NCBI GenBank assembly: GCA_965247125.1
Contig: CBDFGO010000003.1
Span: forward strand, 1,922,001 to 1,986,000
DNA length: 64,000 bases
Source: CALBJU01 sp965247125
GTDB lineage: Bacteria; Bacteroidota; Rhodothermia; Rhodothermales; UBA10348
Reading direction: 5' to 3'
Below the pieces are notes generated by a model, which was not told where the DNA came from, searched no databases, and worked only from the letters and a program-made list of their open reading frames with translations. Of this stretch, positions 33,379-42,859 are shown piece by piece (the stretch's first letter is position 1; each line of letters starts with the position of its first letter). Made by a program: the position numbers and the translations under genes.

Positions 33379-36282
33379 TTAGTGAGTTCCTCCCATTAAT
33401 TCGTTGAGCCCCTTGACCAATTCTGCCTGTTTTTCGGGATCCGTTTCCGTCTCAAGTGCCCGAGCCAGCGTACTGAGTGCTTCTGGACTTCCGGTCGCGG
33501 CCATACGGCGAACCGTGAAGGACAGGAGATTATCAACCTCAGCGGCAAGCGCCATTTGCAACGCGCGGGTCATATCCCCTTCGACAAGCGGTTCGGCAGC
33601 GTACCAGATCATCAACGGAAGGTTGTGGTCCCCTGCGTCTTCGGCGCGAGTAGACAACTCCTCAAGAACACCCCAGCGATCAGATTCGGGCAGCCGCTGG
33701 AGCGCGCTCGTTATGTAGAGACGCACGATCTGCGACTCATCGCGCTTGGCCAACTCGGCCAGCTTCGCCATCGCGCCCGTTGAAACCTCGCCATCCTCAG
33801 CCATAAGTTGCACGGCCCAGCTCCGCACGTATTCGTCAGGGTCCTGGAGGAGGTCGCCCAGATCGTCATCAGACAGGCCATCGGTAACGAATAGAGCCCA
33901 CATTGCGCGAAGCCGCCGCGTGATGTCGGTGTTCTCGTTGAGGATTCTCTTCAACCCTGCGTGCACGCGCGCGTCTGGGCCTCTCTCCTGCAGAAGCCGT
34001 CTCGCATGACGAACATACCAGTCGTTCTTGTCGAGCTGGAGCTCTACAAGCGCCTCGGAGCTCATCTCCCGCAGGTCGACTTGCACCCATTCGTCGTTTT
34101 CATGGGTGATCTTGAAAATCCTACCCAGCGTTTTGTCGTGCACATCCGCATTTGGACTGTGGCACTGGTTCTTGTCGTACCAATCGATAACGTGGACCGA
34201 TCCATCTGGCCCGTATCGATGGTTCAGCATTTGTGACCACGTATCATTGGCCAGCAGGAAGTCTTCCCCATGCTTGCCGACGTAGCCTGAACCAGATCGC
34301 TCGACAACATCTACATTCGTTCTAAACCCGTGAATGTTGTTCATAAACAGCTGATCACGGTATTCATCCGGCCATGATCCACCCTGATAGAACATTGCAC
34401 CCGCATGTGCATGGCCACCACCGGCTTCACCTGATCTGTGATTCCCCGCGTGCGGCCCATTCTCACCTACCCAATGGACGTGATCGCCGTTGGTCTTGAT
34501 ATCATCGTAGGTATACTGGTTGAAGTGTCTGCCCCCCTGTCGTTGATACCGACCACCCTGAATCATGTGGTACAGGTGAGGAATGACACACCCCGTGATG
34601 AACACGTGGCCGTAATCGTTGAAGTCCAGACCCCACGGGTTGCTGGTGCCGTGAGCGAACACTTCAAATTCGTGCCGCGTCGGATGGTATCGCCAGACGC
34701 CGGCATTCAGTCCCACGCGGTCGTCATCCGGCGTTCCGGGTTGCCCAACCAGTGAGTGCGTAAACACGCCGTGGTTTCCGTAGAGCCAACCGTCCGGACC
34801 CCAGTGGAAGCTGTTGAGCGTTTCGTGCGTGTCCTGCGTCCCCCATCCGTCCAGCAGAATCTGCGGAGGTCCGGCAGGCGAGTCCGTACCCGGCTCAATC
34901 GGTATGAACATGAAGTACGGCGCTGCCCCAACCCAGACGCCCCCAAATCCAAGCTCCATCCCACTGACCAGATTCAGGTTCTCAATGAAGATTTTGCGGC
35001 TGTCTAGCGTCCCGTCTCCGTTGGTGTCTTCAAAGATCAAGATTCGATCTTTGCCTTCACCCTCAGGGGCGGGTTCCGGATACGTGTGCGCCTCGACGAC
35101 CCACACGCGTCCACGATCATCATACGTGAACGTGATTGGGCGGATGACGTCGGGCTCGGCTGCGGCAAGCGTGACCGAAAACCCCGGGGGCACAGACATT
35201 GCTGCTACTGCATCCTCGCCCGACAATCCCTGGTTGAGGACCAGATCGATCATGGGGAGAATCACGATGTTCTCGCGAGACAACTCATTCATGAACGTCG
35301 GACGTTCGGAAAAAAACCGAAGGTCGTCAAACGCTATGTAGGCGTTCGGGTTATCGCCGATGTATGGGATCGCCGATACGCCCGTTTCGTTGTCGACAAG
35401 CCGCACGAAGATTTCGCTTCCCAGGGCCGAAGTCACGTCCACGACAACCGGCCGCAAGGCGGGACTGTTGTTGCCAGTAATCTCGAATATCACTGCGCCG
35501 TCAGAAGCGCTTACCAATTCAGCGCGAGTGTCCTGGAGGGCCCCTCCCGCTACCAAAAAACTGATGATCGGGTCCGTTACCGTGAAAGGGACCGACGTGA
35601 GCGTGCCGGTCGCCTGGCTCCCCGCATTCTCATTCGATGCGGCCCAGAATACGCCGTCATGTTGACTCCGAATGTCGCCCGTCCGGGCCAGAACAATGTC
35701 ACCTTCGTTCGGTTGCGCACCGAACGCATCGCCGGTTGCAGTCCATCCCTCGAACGAACCGTCTTCGAACCCGAAGTTCAGGGCCTGGCCATTCTTCATT
35801 ACAGGACGGCCAGCCAGAACGACGTCAGCATCTTCGAAAAGCTGGAATTTCCCCTCCATTCCAGCGGCCCGGTGGCCGGGTATGGAACAGTAATAGGTGT
35901 CGCTCACTTCGGCGGTGAACGTGATTGAAGTCGTGGCGCCCTCGTCGACGATGGTGTCGCTTTTTACACCTGCGTTCTCCATCGCGATATCGTGCGGCAG
36001 TATCTCGCCGTTCACTATCGTGATCCTTACAACCTCTCCTTTGTTTGCCTGGAGGATTGGATTTCGAATTCCATCTATCTCAGCGCCAATCCCACGATAC
36101 CCCAAAACCGAGGCTACCAACCGGAATTCCCGGTCGGGCTGCAGGTCGATTTCCTGTGCACGCACTTCGGCCGCGCTAAACACAGCGGCCGCACTAAACA
36201 CAGCGGACGCACAAAACACAGCGGCGGTACAAAGCAGTGTGGAGTGCAGGGCTCCGGTTGTGAGCACCTGCCGCGGCGCCAT
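33379..36282 (-). CDS. Secreted cupredoxin / PVC-type dehydrogenase (DUF7133-like) / HEAT-repeat fusion
   Basis: From the ATG at 36282 this is a 967-residue secreted protein. After a signal peptide built of AVFSAA repeats it has a blue-copper (cupredoxin) domain, with His in ILPHDIAM and the Cys-x-x-x-x-His-Met set in YYCSIPGHRAAGM. Next is a beta-sandwich region (FGFEDGSFEGWTATGD). A six-bladed propeller dehydrogenase-like domain follows, with SVPPGFSVTLAAAEPDVIRP and GPDGWLYGNHGVF. It ends with HEAT-like helical repeats (RHARRLLQERGPDARVHAGL onward). The order fits an extracytoplasmic dehydrogenase with its own electron-transfer domain. Starts at 36354 and 36414 are possible but put extra residues before the signal peptide. 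Confidence 0.8.
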   Translation of the reverse strand: MAPRQVLTTGALHSTLLCTAAVFCASAVFSAAAVFSAAEVRAQEIDLQPDREFRLVASVLGYRGIGAEIDGIRNPILQANKGEVVRITIVNGEILPHDIAMENAGVKSDTIVDEGATTSITFTAEVSDTYYCSIPGHRAAGMEGKFQLFEDADVVLAGRPVMKNGQALNFGFEDGSFEGWTATGDAFGAQPNEGDIVLARTGDIRSQHDGVFWAASNENAGSQATGTLTSVPFTVTDPIISFLVAGGALQDTRAELVSASDGAVIFEITGNNSPALRPVVVDVTSALGSEIFVRLVDNETGVSAIPYIGDNPNAYIAFDDLRFFSERPTFMNELSRENIVILPMIDLVLNQGLSGEDAVAAMSVPPGFSVTLAAAEPDVIRPITFTYDDRGRVWVVEAHTYPEPAPEGEGKDRILIFEDTNGDGTLDSRKIFIENLNLVSGMELGFGGVWVGAAPYFMFIPIEPGTDSPAGPPQILLDGWGTQDTHETLNSFHWGPDGWLYGNHGVFTHSLVGQPGTPDDDRVGLNAGVWRYHPTRHEFEVFAHGTSNPWGLDFNDYGHVFITGCVIPHLYHMIQGGRYQRQGGRHFNQYTYDDIKTNGDHVHWVGENGPHAGNHRSGEAGGGHAHAGAMFYQGGSWPDEYRDQLFMNNIHGFRTNVDVVERSGSGYVGKHGEDFLLANDTWSQMLNHRYGPDGSVHVIDWYDKNQCHSPNADVHDKTLGRIFKITHENDEWVQVDLREMSSEALVELQLDKNDWYVRHARRLLQERGPDARVHAGLKRILNENTDITRRLRAMWALFVTDGLSDDDLGDLLQDPDEYVRSWAVQLMAEDGEVSTGAMAKLAELAKRDESQIVRLYITSALQRLPESDRWGVLEELSTRAEDAGDHNLPLMIWYAAEPLVEGDMTRALQMALAAEVDNLLSFTVRRMAATGSPEALSTLARALETETDPEKQAELVKGLNELMGGTH
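36168..36239. repeat. Four tandem 18-bp repeats encoding the signal peptide core
   Basis: Four units of 18 bp (36168-36185, 36186-36203, 36204-36221 and a more diverged 36222-36239; unit start CGGCCGC) encode AVFSAA-type hexapeptides on the minus strand. Together they form the hydrophobic core of the signal peptide of the cupredoxin fusion protein. Units 2 and 3 differ at two bases. Confidence 0.8.
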
Positions 36283-36520
36283 TCGCAGGCCATTCGAATC
36301 ATGGATTGGAGTTGACGACGCGTGTGGGTTCCGGAACGAACGGGGCCTTCTCATGACGGGAGCCGATTGATGGGAGGAGCTCCAGCAATGTATTGTTTTG
36401 CCGGTGAGAAGCACAATGATTCAGCGGCGAGAGGCACCAGCCCGCGATGCGTCTGAATAATCCTATCGACGTAGCGCATGTAAGCTCATGCACGATGTCG
36501 GAAGTTCGTTCTAACCCTCC

Positions 36521-38143
36521 CTATTTCACCAGGATCATCTGTTCAGTTTTCGACATGGAAGGTGTGGTCAAGCGATACAGATAGGTGCTGCTTGGCAATT
36601 GGTCAGCATCGAATCTGAATTCGTGCAGCCCCGAACTCAATGTGCCCTCGTGAAGAACCCGTACCTGTCGTCCAGTCAAGTCGTAGACGATCAGGGAGAC
36701 ATGTTCACCCTGAGGAAGCTGGAAACGGATCGTGGTGGACGGGTTGAATGGGTTCGGATAATTGCCGAGTGAAAACGATGTGGGCAGAGCACCATCCTCA
36801 ACAGCTACACCGATCGCTTCACTCTCATCTACAGTCTCTTCCGCGAGAGCGTCTGTCACGGTCTCGCTAGCTGGCACAACCGTCACTTCGACCTCAACCT
36901 CCACTGTCGTCTCGTAAAAGTCGGAAACTGCCAGTTGCACAGTGGTGGTATACGTTCCCGGTGAAAGATCAGCGGCTGAAACAGTAAACTCGATCTCAGA
37001 AGATGCGCGACCGCGTAGCGGCTGATTTGTCTTTTGGACGAACCAGTCCGACCCGTTTTCACTCGAGATACTCCACGTCACGTCATCCACACTCGGATTG
37101 TAAACGGTTCGCAATACATCGACGGTCTCTCCGGCAGTAACTGTCACCTCAAAAAGTCCACTCTCAATAGTGACGGGCGAGGCGTGAAGATATGTCTCCT
37201 GAACGGCCTGAAATCCAAGATCCGTCGGTCCAGCGGTGACCTTCAAGGGACCTTCTGTCAACTGGCAGCTCAGCTCCCGCTGTTGTTGTACACAATTTTC
37301 GCAGTCACGAATGAGGCCTAGTTCTTCATTCATGGCAAACGGTGAAGTAGACATCGAAGACACGTCAACCATCTTGGCCCTGGCCAATTCAAGCGTGAGA
37401 TCCACGTCGGACGGTTTATAGGACTCCCCTGACCCGACGACTCTGTCTCTCGGCACGGAAATCGTTTCAGCCTCGAACAGACACAGCATGCCGTCTTGGG
37501 CCAGCCAGATGTCTACGGGAAACTCGTGCAGTCCGTCATATCCGGTTACCGTCCGCGGACGATGAACGCGCAACTGCATTTCGATAGACCCGTCAGGGAT
37601 AACATGCGGTGCCAACTCTTCGATTTCGACCTCGGCATCTCCGCTGCCCACATGATAGACCTCGTTCAGAACCGTCCAGAATCCTTCCGAAGAGTACACG
37701 GCCGCAAACCATGGTCCCGCATCCAAACAGTCGACAATGCGGCCTGTCGAGCGAAATTGAACTTCGGTATCCCCGTCGGGCTCCACTCTGAAGGTGCGTT
37801 CAGCAATCTGGCAGTCCTCGTCTCTGCTAAAATTATCATCACTCGAAAAGTAAAGAGTCAACTGCTCCTCTTTAATCTCGTCGGTCTGATTAGCGGCTTT
37901 TATCGTAACGCCAAAAGTGTCGTCGAGACTTCCGTAATTGGAGCGTTCGTCGTCTCCTTCCGACCAAGCAGCCTCTATGTCCTCGAGAGCTACGGCCGCT
38001 TGAGCTGCCGTTATTTCAGACATCGTGCCCACCAATTGAGCTTCATTGGCACCGTTTTCCCGTGCCACCAGCACTATCAGCACGATACCGATTACGGAAA
38101 TAGAAAGGAGTGTCCATCTTTTTGAACTGAAAATCGATTGCAT
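36521..38143 (-). CDS. Exported protein with a T9SS type A sorting domain
   Basis: From the ATG at 38143 this is a 540-residue protein starting with an N-terminal membrane/signal segment (WTLLSISVIGIVLIVLVARE). The middle has no domain I can name with confidence. It contains paired cysteines (CENCVQQQRELSCQL) and an Ig-like part (SPGTYTTTVQLAVSDFYETT). The last about 85 residues are a type IX secretion sorting domain (LGNYPNPFNPSTTIRFQL, VYDLTGRQVRVL and STYLYRLT). It is therefore likely delivered to the cell surface. A start at 38218 would add 25 residues before the signal segment. Its function is unknown. Confidence 0.72.
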   Translation of the reverse strand: MQSIFSSKRWTLLSISVIGIVLIVLVARENGANEAQLVGTMSEITAAQAAVALEDIEAAWSEGDDERSNYGSLDDTFGVTIKAANQTDEIKEEQLTLYFSSDDNFSRDEDCQIAERTFRVEPDGDTEVQFRSTGRIVDCLDAGPWFAAVYSSEGFWTVLNEVYHVGSGDAEVEIEELAPHVIPDGSIEMQLRVHRPRTVTGYDGLHEFPVDIWLAQDGMLCLFEAETISVPRDRVVGSGESYKPSDVDLTLELARAKMVDVSSMSTSPFAMNEELGLIRDCENCVQQQRELSCQLTEGPLKVTAGPTDLGFQAVQETYLHASPVTIESGLFEVTVTAGETVDVLRTVYNPSVDDVTWSISSENGSDWFVQKTNQPLRGRASSEIEFTVSAADLSPGTYTTTVQLAVSDFYETTVEVEVEVTVVPASETVTDALAEETVDESEAIGVAVEDGALPTSFSLGNYPNPFNPSTTIRFQLPQGEHVSLIVYDLTGRQVRVLHEGTLSSGLHEFRFDADQLPSSTYLYRLTTPSMSKTEQMILVK

Positions 38144-38480
38144 ATTGTCTCCTCTGGCAGATGCGGTTTCCATAAATACACCGGCAGACAAGTAAAGTTG
38201 GAGAGTTCGGACTCGCAATAGTGCCTTTGTTTCACAAAAAAAGGCTCCTCACATGTGTGAGAGGCCTTTAGAATGCAGACGAATCGAAAAACCATTCGGT
38301 TGTGCCCTGCTCACGAGTCGGATTGTATTTCACAAGTCTTTGCGCATCAACGGATAACGGAGTAGTCGAGCCTAGAGGGTTAAGGAATCGATTAAGGAAA
38401 GTCTAGACTTCTGCCCAAGTCATGGGTTTTTAGGCACTTGCAAGCCCGCAATAATCTCCACTTATCGCAGCAAGAACCGC
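38144..38480. other. Intergenic region between kinase 1 and the T9SS-sorted protein gene
   Basis: This 337-bp gap holds a terminator (38236-38270) for the kinase gene and the promoter region of the T9SS-sorted protein gene. The 20 bp next to the kinase stop (38461-38480, CTTATCGCAGC...) also occur downstream of kinase 2 at 49154-49173. No gene was seen. Confidence 0.6.
38236..38270 (-). terminator. Rho-independent terminator after kinase 1
   Basis: Read on the minus strand, AAAGGC and CTCACA arms pair with TGTGAG and GCCTTT, with small internal bulges, and a run of T follows (GCCTTTTTTTG). It lies about 210 bp downstream of the kinase 1 stop codon. Confidence 0.65.
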
Positions 38481-41123
38481 TCACTCATCCTTAAGCGACT
38501 GCGCCCAGTTTTCTATTATCAACATACGTTCGGGAACTGACCCTTCTACTTGAACCGGAAAAATGAATTGATCACGAGTGGGATCGTAGGCAATTTTTCG
38601 GGCTCCGATGCCGAATGTCTCAACATTGAGCTCTCTTAAATTGAAAAGGGGTACTGGACGGCGGGGATTCATAGTTCTGCCCGCTGGAATATCAATCAGC
38701 ATGAGGGTAGCCTGATCATTCGTGTAAAACAATTCTGTGCCATCGGAATTCCACAACGGCGCACGAGCTCCATCGCTAGATACCGGAATGTCTTGGTCTC
38801 CGTCCGGATACGACCTAACATAAAGTTGATAAGAACCAGTGCGATTTGAGAGATAAGCAACACGAGTTCCTGTAGGATCAATTATGGGACTACGCTCCTG
38901 AAAAGGCGTCACTAAGAGGGGCTCGGGATCAGAGAGAAATACCAGACTGTCATCAACCATCGCTGTTTTGACGTGGTATAAATCTCTTAACGTTTCGGGA
39001 TCAACTACATAGTAGACAATAGAGGAGTGGTCGTTCGGCATCGAGGGGGTGAATTCACCCTTCTCATCTCCCAAGTATAATTGTGGGTTTCGGCTCCCTC
39101 CCTTCCAGCCATAGATGTCGCCAAGTCCTGAGCGGTAACTCACGCCCATGAGCTCGTACGTTCCGGGAATAAACAGGTTTGGGAATTCATCCGCGTCAGA
39201 TGAGCTGAGGCGGTCACTGTTACCCGTCTCTAAATCCCGAATCCAAACATCTCCTTCGAGAGAATATCCGAAACGCCTTCCGTCAGAAGAAAGTGTGGGG
39301 TATCTAAGATCGGAGTGTCGAATACCTACCATTTCTACGAGACGCCCGTTCCGAGAGTACCAGCCAAACTGCCGTTCGACCGGAATCTTCTCTACTAATA
39401 CGAGTTGTCCGTCGTTCGAAATGCTTGGCGAGATGGTGTTACCAGACACAAATATTGGAAGATTGTCGCTGATTTTTGAAATTTCCGAAAGGTTTAACGC
39501 CCAGGTTCCTGTACCAGTCTGCTCGAATAAAACATGCCCGGACATACTAAATGTTAATCCTTCGAAGCCTTTCCAGGAGGAAGCTAACGGGGTGTTATTC
39601 TCGTCATCTAAATATTGTAGTTCTAAATGTGTATCGTCGAGCTCAACTTCGACGAGCACACGATCTGACGATGAGATCCAAAGCAACGATTGAAAATTGA
39701 GTTCCTTACGAGAAGGATCTGCGCTCCGAATTAATTCGGGAGTTCCGCCTGTGGATGGGACTCGAAACATCTTTCCATCAAGTCGGCCTGGTACGGCACT
39801 TATCAGTAATTCGCCGTCTCCCGTCCATGTGCATCCACGGACTGACAGGGGAGTAAACGAGGCAATAAATGTGACGGATGCCCCTTCGGCGTCTACTTTA
39901 TAGATATCCGACTCCGAAACGTAAGCGAGCTCGGTTCCGTCCGGTGACCAGCAAAGCCGGTCAATATTTGTCTCATCGGAGACCGCGAGTACTGGATCAA
40001 ATGAATTCTCTCCTTGAATCCAAAGCGAATCTGATCGAACGTAAGCTGTTCGGTCTCCTAATGGAGAAACGGAAGCAATCGAGAGGCCGGGCATGGTCAG
40101 CGCATATCTACGAATCGAATCCGATTCTCCCGCCTGACGAATACTGGAGAACAAGACGCCCAATAAAAAGAACCCCAAGCTCAGAATCGTCATAAGCGCA
40201 ATACCACGATGTCTGGTGAAAAAGCCTTTCGTGGCAGTTGAAGTCAGAGTATTCGACTCTCGTATTACCGACTTGGAACTACTCGAAACCTTTGTTTGCC
40301 CAGTACGCAGATCCACGAGTAATTCTTTTGCTGACTGATATCTATCAGCGGCAGATTTTGCAAGACATTTGTTTATAATCCACTCCACTGACATAGGAAC
40401 GCCTGTCCTAATTGCTGTCAGCGGTTCTGGCTCTTCATTTAGAATTGAATAAACCACAGCCTGTTCGTAATCACCCGCGAAAGGATGTCTTCCCGCAATC
40501 ATTTCGTAAAGCGTGACGCCCAAGGCCCAGATGTCTGCTCTACCGTCTACTTCTTCTCCTCTCGCTTGCTCTGGGCTCATGTAGGCAACGGTGCCGAGCG
40601 TGGAGCCCATGCGGGTGAGCTTGGTGGACTGCGCCGTTTGGGCGAGACCGAAGTCGAGCACTTTGACTGACCCTTTGGCCGTCAACATCACGTTCGCCGC
40701 CTTGATGTCGCGGTGCACGATGTTATTTTCATGAGCAGCTTCGAGGGCAGAGGCTATCTCGCTTGCGATGCGTACCGCTCCTTCCAGCTTCATCGGGCCT
40801 TGCTTGATACGATCCTCAAGCGTATCACCTTCGATGAACTCCATCGCAATGAAGGGGCGCAGGTCGTCATCCTTCGAGCCTTCTGGCACTGCTTCGTCTA
40901 TCTCGTAGACCGTAGCGATGTTAGGGTGGGAGAGGGATGCAGCAGCGCGTGCTTCGCGGTAGAAACGGGCCCGGTCGTCGTCGCTCGACAGAGCAGCAGC
41001 CGGCAGCACCTTGATGGCTACCGTGCGGTGTAGCTTGGTGTCCTCGCCTTTGTAGACGATTCCCATGCCGCCACGGCCTAGTTCTTCCAGGATCTTGTAA
41101 TGGGATAAGGACTTGCCGACCAT
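38481..41123 (-). CDS. Membrane-anchored Ser/Thr protein kinase with a TolB-like propeller (kinase 1)
   Basis: From the ATG at 41123 (MVGKSLSHYKILEEL) this is an 880-residue Hanks-type kinase. It has a glycine-rich loop ELGRGGMGIVYKGED, the AIKVLP lysine, catalytic IVHRDIKAANVML, the VLDFGLAQ metal-binding motif and an SPEQARGEEVDGRADIWALG activation segment end. A membrane segment follows at about 305-325 (GIALMTILSLGFFLLGVLFS). An extracytoplasmic beta-propeller of WD40/TolB-like repeats comes next (for example LCWSPDGTELAYVS and DPTGTRVAYLSNRTGSYQLY), ending in NWAQSLKDE. Such proteins probably sense a periplasmic ligand and phosphorylate cytoplasmic targets. The paralogues are at 49174-51849 and 53841-57877. 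Confidence 0.9.
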   Translation of the reverse strand: MVGKSLSHYKILEELGRGGMGIVYKGEDTKLHRTVAIKVLPAAALSSDDDRARFYREARAAASLSHPNIATVYEIDEAVPEGSKDDDLRPFIAMEFIEGDTLEDRIKQGPMKLEGAVRIASEIASALEAAHENNIVHRDIKAANVMLTAKGSVKVLDFGLAQTAQSTKLTRMGSTLGTVAYMSPEQARGEEVDGRADIWALGVTLYEMIAGRHPFAGDYEQAVVYSILNEEPEPLTAIRTGVPMSVEWIINKCLAKSAADRYQSAKELLVDLRTGQTKVSSSSKSVIRESNTLTSTATKGFFTRHRGIALMTILSLGFFLLGVLFSSIRQAGESDSIRRYALTMPGLSIASVSPLGDRTAYVRSDSLWIQGENSFDPVLAVSDETNIDRLCWSPDGTELAYVSESDIYKVDAEGASVTFIASFTPLSVRGCTWTGDGELLISAVPGRLDGKMFRVPSTGGTPELIRSADPSRKELNFQSLLWISSSDRVLVEVELDDTHLELQYLDDENNTPLASSWKGFEGLTFSMSGHVLFEQTGTGTWALNLSEISKISDNLPIFVSGNTISPSISNDGQLVLVEKIPVERQFGWYSRNGRLVEMVGIRHSDLRYPTLSSDGRRFGYSLEGDVWIRDLETGNSDRLSSSDADEFPNLFIPGTYELMGVSYRSGLGDIYGWKGGSRNPQLYLGDEKGEFTPSMPNDHSSIVYYVVDPETLRDLYHVKTAMVDDSLVFLSDPEPLLVTPFQERSPIIDPTGTRVAYLSNRTGSYQLYVRSYPDGDQDIPVSSDGARAPLWNSDGTELFYTNDQATLMLIDIPAGRTMNPRRPVPLFNLRELNVETFGIGARKIAYDPTRDQFIFPVQVEGSVPERMLIIENWAQSLKDE

Positions 41124-41158
41124 GATGATGCGCGTTAGGAGTCGCAAGTAACGAGATA
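41124..41158 (-). promoter_or_regulatory. Leader of kinase 1, diverged copy of the shared kinase leader
   Basis: Read on the minus strand the segment before the ATG contains CTCGTTACTTG and ACTCCTAACGCGCATCATC. These align with CTCGTTAATTG and GCTCCTTGACGCAGATCACG before kinases 2 and 3. The match is weaker than between those two. Confidence 0.45.
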
Positions 41159-41336
41159 AGCGTCGGACGTGCAATTATGTGGATGCAATATGGCGAAGGA
41201 CTTAGCGGTCGGTAGCACAAGATGGAAGTCCGTAAATCTTACTTCAATAAGGGGACGTTATCGGAGTTTAAGGCCGAGATACGAACCGCAAAGTGTGCTT
41301 GCTATGCACCGTTTCCTCAGCCAACACACATTACAT

Positions 41337-41738
41337 TTACCTCATCTGTTCTGAAGGCACCCACCACTCCCGAAGAACGACTGACAAGCGACCTGCTCGA
41401 ACCGCCGGATCTGCCTCTGCCAACGCCTGCGCCTCTTCCTTCGTGCTTGCACGAAGAATTGTAAGGCCCACCGTTTTATCTCCAGAAATCGGACCCAATC
41501 CTCCCCCAACAATCGATTTTCCATCTTTGACGAGACGAAGTTGGTACTGAATGTGACCTGCTGAAATCGTACTATCGGCGAATTGTGATTCCGGTTCATA
41601 ATCTGGATTAACAACCAGGAACCAGGCGAAGAGAGTACTGAACTCCGAGGGGACAGGAAGATCTTGTCCTTGGCTTGTACCTACTAGGGAAATTGATCCT
41701 AAAACCACAATCACAAAGGTCAGACATATTCGATTCAT
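41337..41738 (-). CDS. Secreted YciI-like (YCII-domain) protein
   Basis: This 133-residue protein has a signal peptide (MNRICLTFVIVVLGSISLVG, cut near SQGQD). A YCII-type ferredoxin-like domain follows (LRLVKDGKSIVGGGLGPISG and LRASTKEEAQALAEADPAVRAG). YCII proteins are small, mostly of unknown function, with a possible enzyme or ligand-binding role. It lies between kinase 1 and a DUF4287 gene, all on the minus strand with gaps of 60-210 bp. Confidence 0.7.
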   Translation of the reverse strand: MNRICLTFVIVVLGSISLVGTSQGQDLPVPSEFSTLFAWFLVVNPDYEPESQFADSTISAGHIQYQLRLVKDGKSIVGGGLGPISGDKTVGLTILRASTKEEAQALAEADPAVRAGRLSVVLREWWVPSEQMR

Positions 41739-41798
41739 GGCTTTACATCAAAGGTATATTGCGTGTGCAAAAAGGCTGGCACGAATAAACTGAGCTGC

Positions 41799-42332
41799 TT
41801 ATGAGGCCATCTCATACGCTTGGTGGATCCAGGCGAGCAGTTCGTCATCAATGTCGGTGACAGCTTCAACTCTGACTCGATGCGTGCACATAGACCCAAA
41901 TGGGCCAGAGTTTTCGAGGCGATCGGTTGTTTCGACTCCTTTCAACTTCAATCCTAAATCCATTCGGGTTTTAGTCGAAGGCTGAATCAGGAGAAACTGT
42001 TTCTTCCTTCGAACACTGACATTCGCCCTTTTGGGGGCAAACTCAATGTCGTCACCGAACTTCTTGATGTGATTCGATAACACATCGAGGATTGGCTTCA
42101 GGTGTTCTTTTCCCTTTGAATACTGGGCCTCGACCAGGCTGTCTGCGTCACTCGACCCTGCGTCTGATTTCAGTGCTTTATGCGCAATCAGATTGGCATA
42201 ACCGTGCGTAATGCCGTGCTCACTTTTTAGAAAAGCGACAATTTGGCCATGTTTCTCAAGTTGCTGCGTCTTAACGATCTGAATCCAAGCGGCGAGTGGT
42301 TTGCCGGTTTTTTCTTCGACTGAATGTTCCAT
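41799..42332 (-). CDS. DUF4287/DUF5655 domain protein
   Basis: This 177-residue cytoplasmic protein starts with a DUF4287-type helical part (EEKTGKPLAAWIQIVKTQQL and HGITHGYANLIAHKAL). It ends with a DUF5655-type domain (ILDVLSNHIKKFGDDIEFAP, VSVRRKKQFLLIQPSTKTRM and DIDDELLAWIHQAYE). Both are common in soil and marine bacteria near small stress-type genes, and no biochemical role is established. It is 42 bp upstream of the stop of the next minus-strand gene. Confidence 0.78.
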   Translation of the reverse strand: MEHSVEEKTGKPLAAWIQIVKTQQLEKHGQIVAFLKSEHGITHGYANLIAHKALKSDAGSSDADSLVEAQYSKGKEHLKPILDVLSNHIKKFGDDIEFAPKRANVSVRRKKQFLLIQPSTKTRMDLGLKLKGVETTDRLENSGPFGSMCTHRVRVEAVTDIDDELLAWIHQAYEMAS

Positions 42333-42373
42333 GTTACTCCCTTCATTTTAGGTGACGAAAATCGACGAACCGA

Positions 42374-42781
42374 CTATCGCCACACGCCAATTATCAATCC
42401 CATGACCGTGAAGCATACTGTGATGTAGCCGCTGTTGATGAGCATGTATTTGAGCGAGCGTAGTTCAAAAAGTGCGATCGCACAAAACACGGCTGCAGAA
42501 AATCCAAATCCCGCTAAGAAACCAGCCGTGGCTCCCCATGATGCAGTTGTATTCGCATCTCCAAGAAATGCGGCGAGATTGTATGCGATAAGCAGAGCAA
42601 TCAGAAAGGCAAAGGTGTAAGTCTTTGCCAAATTGGCAGACTCCAGGGCTTCGTCTGTCACGCCGGCTTCCTGTTTCCACGAATTGAAAAACAGCGCGGG
42701 TGAGTACCAAATTGCGCCGACGACCATGTTAGCGACAGCGGCAGTAAACACCGCGTAATGATTAATTATCAAGGTTTCCAT
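42374..42781 (-). CDS. DUF1761 membrane protein
   Basis: This 135-residue protein has four hydrophobic segments, beginning with YAVFTAAVANMVVGAIWYSP, the hallmark start of DUF1761 proteins. Later segments are YTFAFLIALLIAYNLAAFLG, ATAGFLAGFGFSAAVFCAIAL and NSGYITVCFTVMGLIIGVW. It is an inner-membrane protein of unknown function. It precedes the DUF4287 gene and follows the AraC-type gene, so the three could be under common control. Confidence 0.82.
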   Translation of the reverse strand: METLIINHYAVFTAAVANMVVGAIWYSPALFFNSWKQEAGVTDEALESANLAKTYTFAFLIALLIAYNLAAFLGDANTTASWGATAGFLAGFGFSAAVFCAIALFELRSLKYMLINSGYITVCFTVMGLIIGVWR

Positions 42782-42859
42782 GTAATTGTTGATTTACTAA
42801 TGACGGATTCAACGCAATTTTAGGAAACGACTCAAGAAATGTATTGGAAAAAAATTACC

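Noticed and set aside
35086..35928. Plus-strand open frame of 280 codons over the cupredoxin fusion gene
   Set aside because: It is antisense to a gene with clear copper-site and dehydrogenase motifs and shows no domain of its own.
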